Shown here piece by piece: positions 4,638 through 6,362 of a stretch of DNA of 6,362 bases (positions within the stretch are counted from its first letter, which is position 1; each line of letters opens with the position of its first letter). The DNA comes from Chloroflexota bacterium. Its GTDB lineage: Bacteria > Chloroflexota > DTOL01 > JACQYG01. The stretch covers positions 1 to 6,362 of the forward strand of contig JACQYG010000029.1 in NCBI GenBank assembly GCA_016208345.1, read 5' to 3'. A program made the translations under genes and the position numbers. The notes under the pieces are model-generated. The model did not search any database, was not told where the DNA came from, and saw only the letters and a program-made list of their open reading frames with translations.

Positions 4638-6137
4638 ATGGGCGTTCCGTCTCTCTCGGCTAAGGTGCGAAATACCATCATTGAGAACGGCATCTTTCAG
4701 CCCTCGGAAACGGTGCTGGTGGGGGTCTCCGGCGGGCCCGACTCGCTATGCCTGCTGATGGTCCTTCATGGCCTCAGCCGGGAACTGGGCCTGAAGTTGC
4801 AGGTGGCCCACCTGAACCACGGTCTCCGCGGCCAGGAGGCGGAGGCCGACGCCGCCCTGGCTGCTCAGGTCGCTGCCCGTTGCGGCGTGCCCTGCACCGT
4901 CGGACGCTGCGACGTGGCCGCCTACCGGAAGAGACACAAGCTGTCCCTGGAAGACGCGGCCCGGGAGGTCCGGTATGCCTTCTTTGCCCGGCTGGCCCGG
5001 TCCCTGGGTACCCGAGCGGTGGCGGTGGGTCACACCGCGGATGATCAGGTGGAGACCATCCTGATCCACTGGCTGAGAGGAGCGGGCATGGCTGGCCTAC
5101 GTGGCATGACGCCGGTACAGGAGCTCACCGTCATTGATCGCGATGCCGGTGAGCGGCTCGACGTTCGCCTGGCCCGGCCGCTCCTGGACATTACCCGGCA
5201 AGAGACGCTGGAATACTGCGCACAACAGGGTCTCTCGCCACGCCTGGACCGCTCCAATCTGGACCTCCGGTACTTGCGCAATCGCGTGCGCTGGCAACTG
5301 ATCCCCGCGCTGGAGGCCTATAACCCCAATCTTCGCCAAACGCTGCTGCGCGCCGCGCGCTCCCTGGCCCTGGATTACGGTTATTTGTCCAAGCTGGCCC
5401 AGGAGGCCTGGCCGAGGATCATCCAGGAAGCCGATGGCCTGTTGTGCTTCAGCCGCCATGAGTGGGGATGCCTTCACCCCAGCTTGCAGGGGCATCTCCT
5501 GCGCCTGGCCCTGGCCCAGCTCTGGCCCGGCTGGCAGGACTTCGGCTGGGGCCACGTGGCCGCGGCGTTGGAGGCCATCCGTGCCCGGCCCCCGGGGACA
5601 ACCATCGTCCTGCCTCACTCCCTCCGGCTGACGGTGGGGCACGAGGACTTCGTCCTCGGGCGCAAGGAGGCAGTGGAGGGCTATTGGACCCGCCGCCAGC
5701 GCCAGCGGGCAGATTTTCCACTGTTGTTCGCGGAGGAGGTGGCCATTTCCTGCCCGGGGATCACCAGGTTGCCCGATTCGCCGTGGCAACTGGTGGCCCG
5801 GGTCCAGGAGGCCGGGGAGGCCAAGGACCTGGCGGCATCTGAGAGAGGCCAGGATAGACTTCTAGCCCGGTTTGACTACGCTCTCACCGGTGACCGGCTG
5901 GTCCTCCGGCGCCGGAGGCCCGGCGACCGCTTTCAACCCCTGGGGATGAAAGGGACGAAAAAGCTCCAGGACTACCTGGTGGACGCCAAGGTCCCCCGGG
6001 AACTGAGGGACTATATCCCGGTGATCGCGAATCCTCGACAGATAATCTGGGTGGGCGGTTGGCGGGCTGATGGGCGGGTGAAGCCCTCGATGGACACGCA
6101 GAGGCTGTTGCACCTGGAGTTCAGGAAGGTCGGCTAA
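4638..6137 (+). CDS. tilS: tRNA(Ile)-lysidine synthase TilS
   Basis: TilS uses ATP and lysine to convert C34 of tRNA-Ile2(CAU) to lysidine, switching its identity to isoleucine and its decoding to AUA; it is cytoplasmic and normally essential. From ATG 4638 the protein is 499 residues, within the long-form range. It has the N-type ATP-pyrophosphatase P-loop SGGPDS (31-36), HLNHGLRG (58-65), GHTADDQVET (131-140) and DRSNLDLRYLRNRVR (204-218). A helical middle region follows. The C-terminal tRNA-binding domain has RRRRPGDRFQPLGMKGTKK (424-442), LQDYL (443-447), PREL and the IIWVGGWRADGRV segment (469-481). The frame is open back to a TTG at 4545, but that stretch contains the terminator and promoter, so ATG 4638 is preferred. 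The upstream GGG at 4629-4631 is a poor ribosome binding site, as expected for a leaderless start. hpt follows after 24 bases. Confidence 0.95.
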   Translation: MGVPSLSAKVRNTIIENGIFQPSETVLVGVSGGPDSLCLLMVLHGLSRELGLKLQVAHLNHGLRGQEAEADAALAAQVAARCGVPCTVGRCDVAAYRKRHKLSLEDAAREVRYAFFARLARSLGTRAVAVGHTADDQVETILIHWLRGAGMAGLRGMTPVQELTVIDRDAGERLDVRLARPLLDITRQETLEYCAQQGLSPRLDRSNLDLRYLRNRVRWQLIPALEAYNPNLRQTLLRAARSLALDYGYLSKLAQEAWPRIIQEADGLLCFSRHEWGCLHPSLQGHLLRLALAQLWPGWQDFGWGHVAAALEAIRARPPGTTIVLPHSLRLTVGHEDFVLGRKEAVEGYWTRRQRQRADFPLLFAEEVAISCPGITRLPDSPWQLVARVQEAGEAKDLAASERGQDRLLARFDYALTGDRLVLRRRRPGDRFQPLGMKGTKKLQDYLVDAKVPRELRDYIPVIANPRQIIWVGGWRADGRVKPSMDTQRLLHLEFRKVG

Positions 6138-6150
6138 GCCATTATTTGGA

Positions 6151-6155
6151 AGGGG
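6151..6155 (+). promoter_or_regulatory. Ribosome binding site of hpt
   Basis: AGGGG, within GGAAGGGGA, stands six bases before ATG 6162. It sets the start of hpt and shows that this gene is translated independently of tilS, unlike the overlapping genes at the left of the window. Confidence 0.7.
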
Positions 6156-6161
6156 AAACGG

Positions 6162-6362
6162 ATGCTAGAGGACGTGCACGAGGTCTTGATCACCTCGGAG
6201 GCCATTCAGGCCCGCATCGTGGAACTGGGCCGGCAGATAAGCGCCGACTACGCCGGCAAGCGGCCGGTCTTGATCGGCGTATTGAAAGGGGCGGCCATGT
6301 TCATGATGGACCTGATACGCGCCATGGACATACCGGTTGAGGTGGATTTCATGGCCGTTTCC
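6162..6362 (+). CDS. hpt: Hypoxanthine phosphoribosyltransferase, N-terminal part (runs off the right edge)
   Basis: The first 67 codons of a type I phosphoribosyltransferase lie in the window. The enzyme joins PRPP to hypoxanthine or guanine to give IMP or GMP in cytoplasmic purine salvage. The visible part has the N-terminal helix region VLITSEAIQARIVELGRQIS, then ADYAGKRPVLIGVLKGAAMF. LKGA (41-44) is the first active-site loop (LKG motif). DLIRAMDIPVEVDFMAVS follows, which in the family leads into the SSYG flexible loop. The PRPP-binding motif (EDIVDTG type) would lie beyond the edge, so the family call rests on the N-terminus and context. The tilS-hpt pair is widely conserved in bacteria and generally precedes ftsH. 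The start is ATG 6162 with a good ribosome binding site. No promoter is obvious in the 24-base gap, so it is probably co-transcribed with tilS. Confidence 0.92.
   Translation, partial: MLEDVHEVLITSEAIQARIVELGRQISADYAGKRPVLIGVLKGAAMFMMDLIRAMDIPVEVDFMAVS

Noticed and set aside
1..6362. CRISPR array, insertion sequence, attachment site or replication origin.
   Set aside because: No regularly spaced repeats, transposase, terminal inverted repeats, integrase or DnaA-box cluster are visible.

Overview
The window is a GC-rich bacterial chromosomal segment with every gene on the + strand. It carries DNA-repair, cell-division, tRNA and purine-salvage housekeeping genes. The gene set (UvrD/PcrA helicase, MtnX-like HAD phosphatase, bacterial PolX with a PHP domain, FtsB/DivIC-like protein, CAU-anticodon tRNAs, tilS, hpt), the GTG and TTG starts, and the proline-rich, Trp-rich tail of the FtsB-like protein fit Chloroflexota (Anaerolineae-like). 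This is inference from general familiarity; no marker in the window proves the phylum.

Layout. Positions 1-1338 hold the C-terminal half of a UvrD/PcrA superfamily 1 helicase, broken by an in-frame TAG at 361-363, after which the same frame continues intact to the normal C-terminus. The helicase stop overlaps by 4 bases a GTG-started HAD-IB phosphatase (1335-1997). Its 3' end overlaps polX (1978-3717) by 20 bases, so these three genes look co-transcribed and translationally coupled. A sigma70-type promoter (3721-3749) then starts a short membrane protein of the FtsB/DivIC family (3782-4210). The next promoter (4207-4235) overlaps the ftsB stop codon and drives an initiator tRNA-Met (4248-4322). 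A 146-base spacer with two inverted repeats separates it from a second CAT-anticodon tRNA (4469-4543). A strong intrinsic terminator (4582-4620) runs directly into an extended -10 promoter for tilS (4638-6137), whose start codon lies only about 10 bases after the -10 box. An hpt gene (6162 to the edge) follows 24 bases later.

How the genes fit together. PcrA/UvrD and PolX both serve DNA repair. FtsB/DivIC acts at the septum. The tRNAs and TilS serve start and AUG/AUA decoding. tilS followed by hpt is a widely conserved pair usually followed by ftsH, which I predict just beyond the right edge.

No wholly new system is apparent. The points most worth a second look are the lone amber codon in the helicase, the structured spacer between the two tRNAs, a T-loop with C instead of U at position 55 in the second tRNA, and the near-leaderless tilS promoter.
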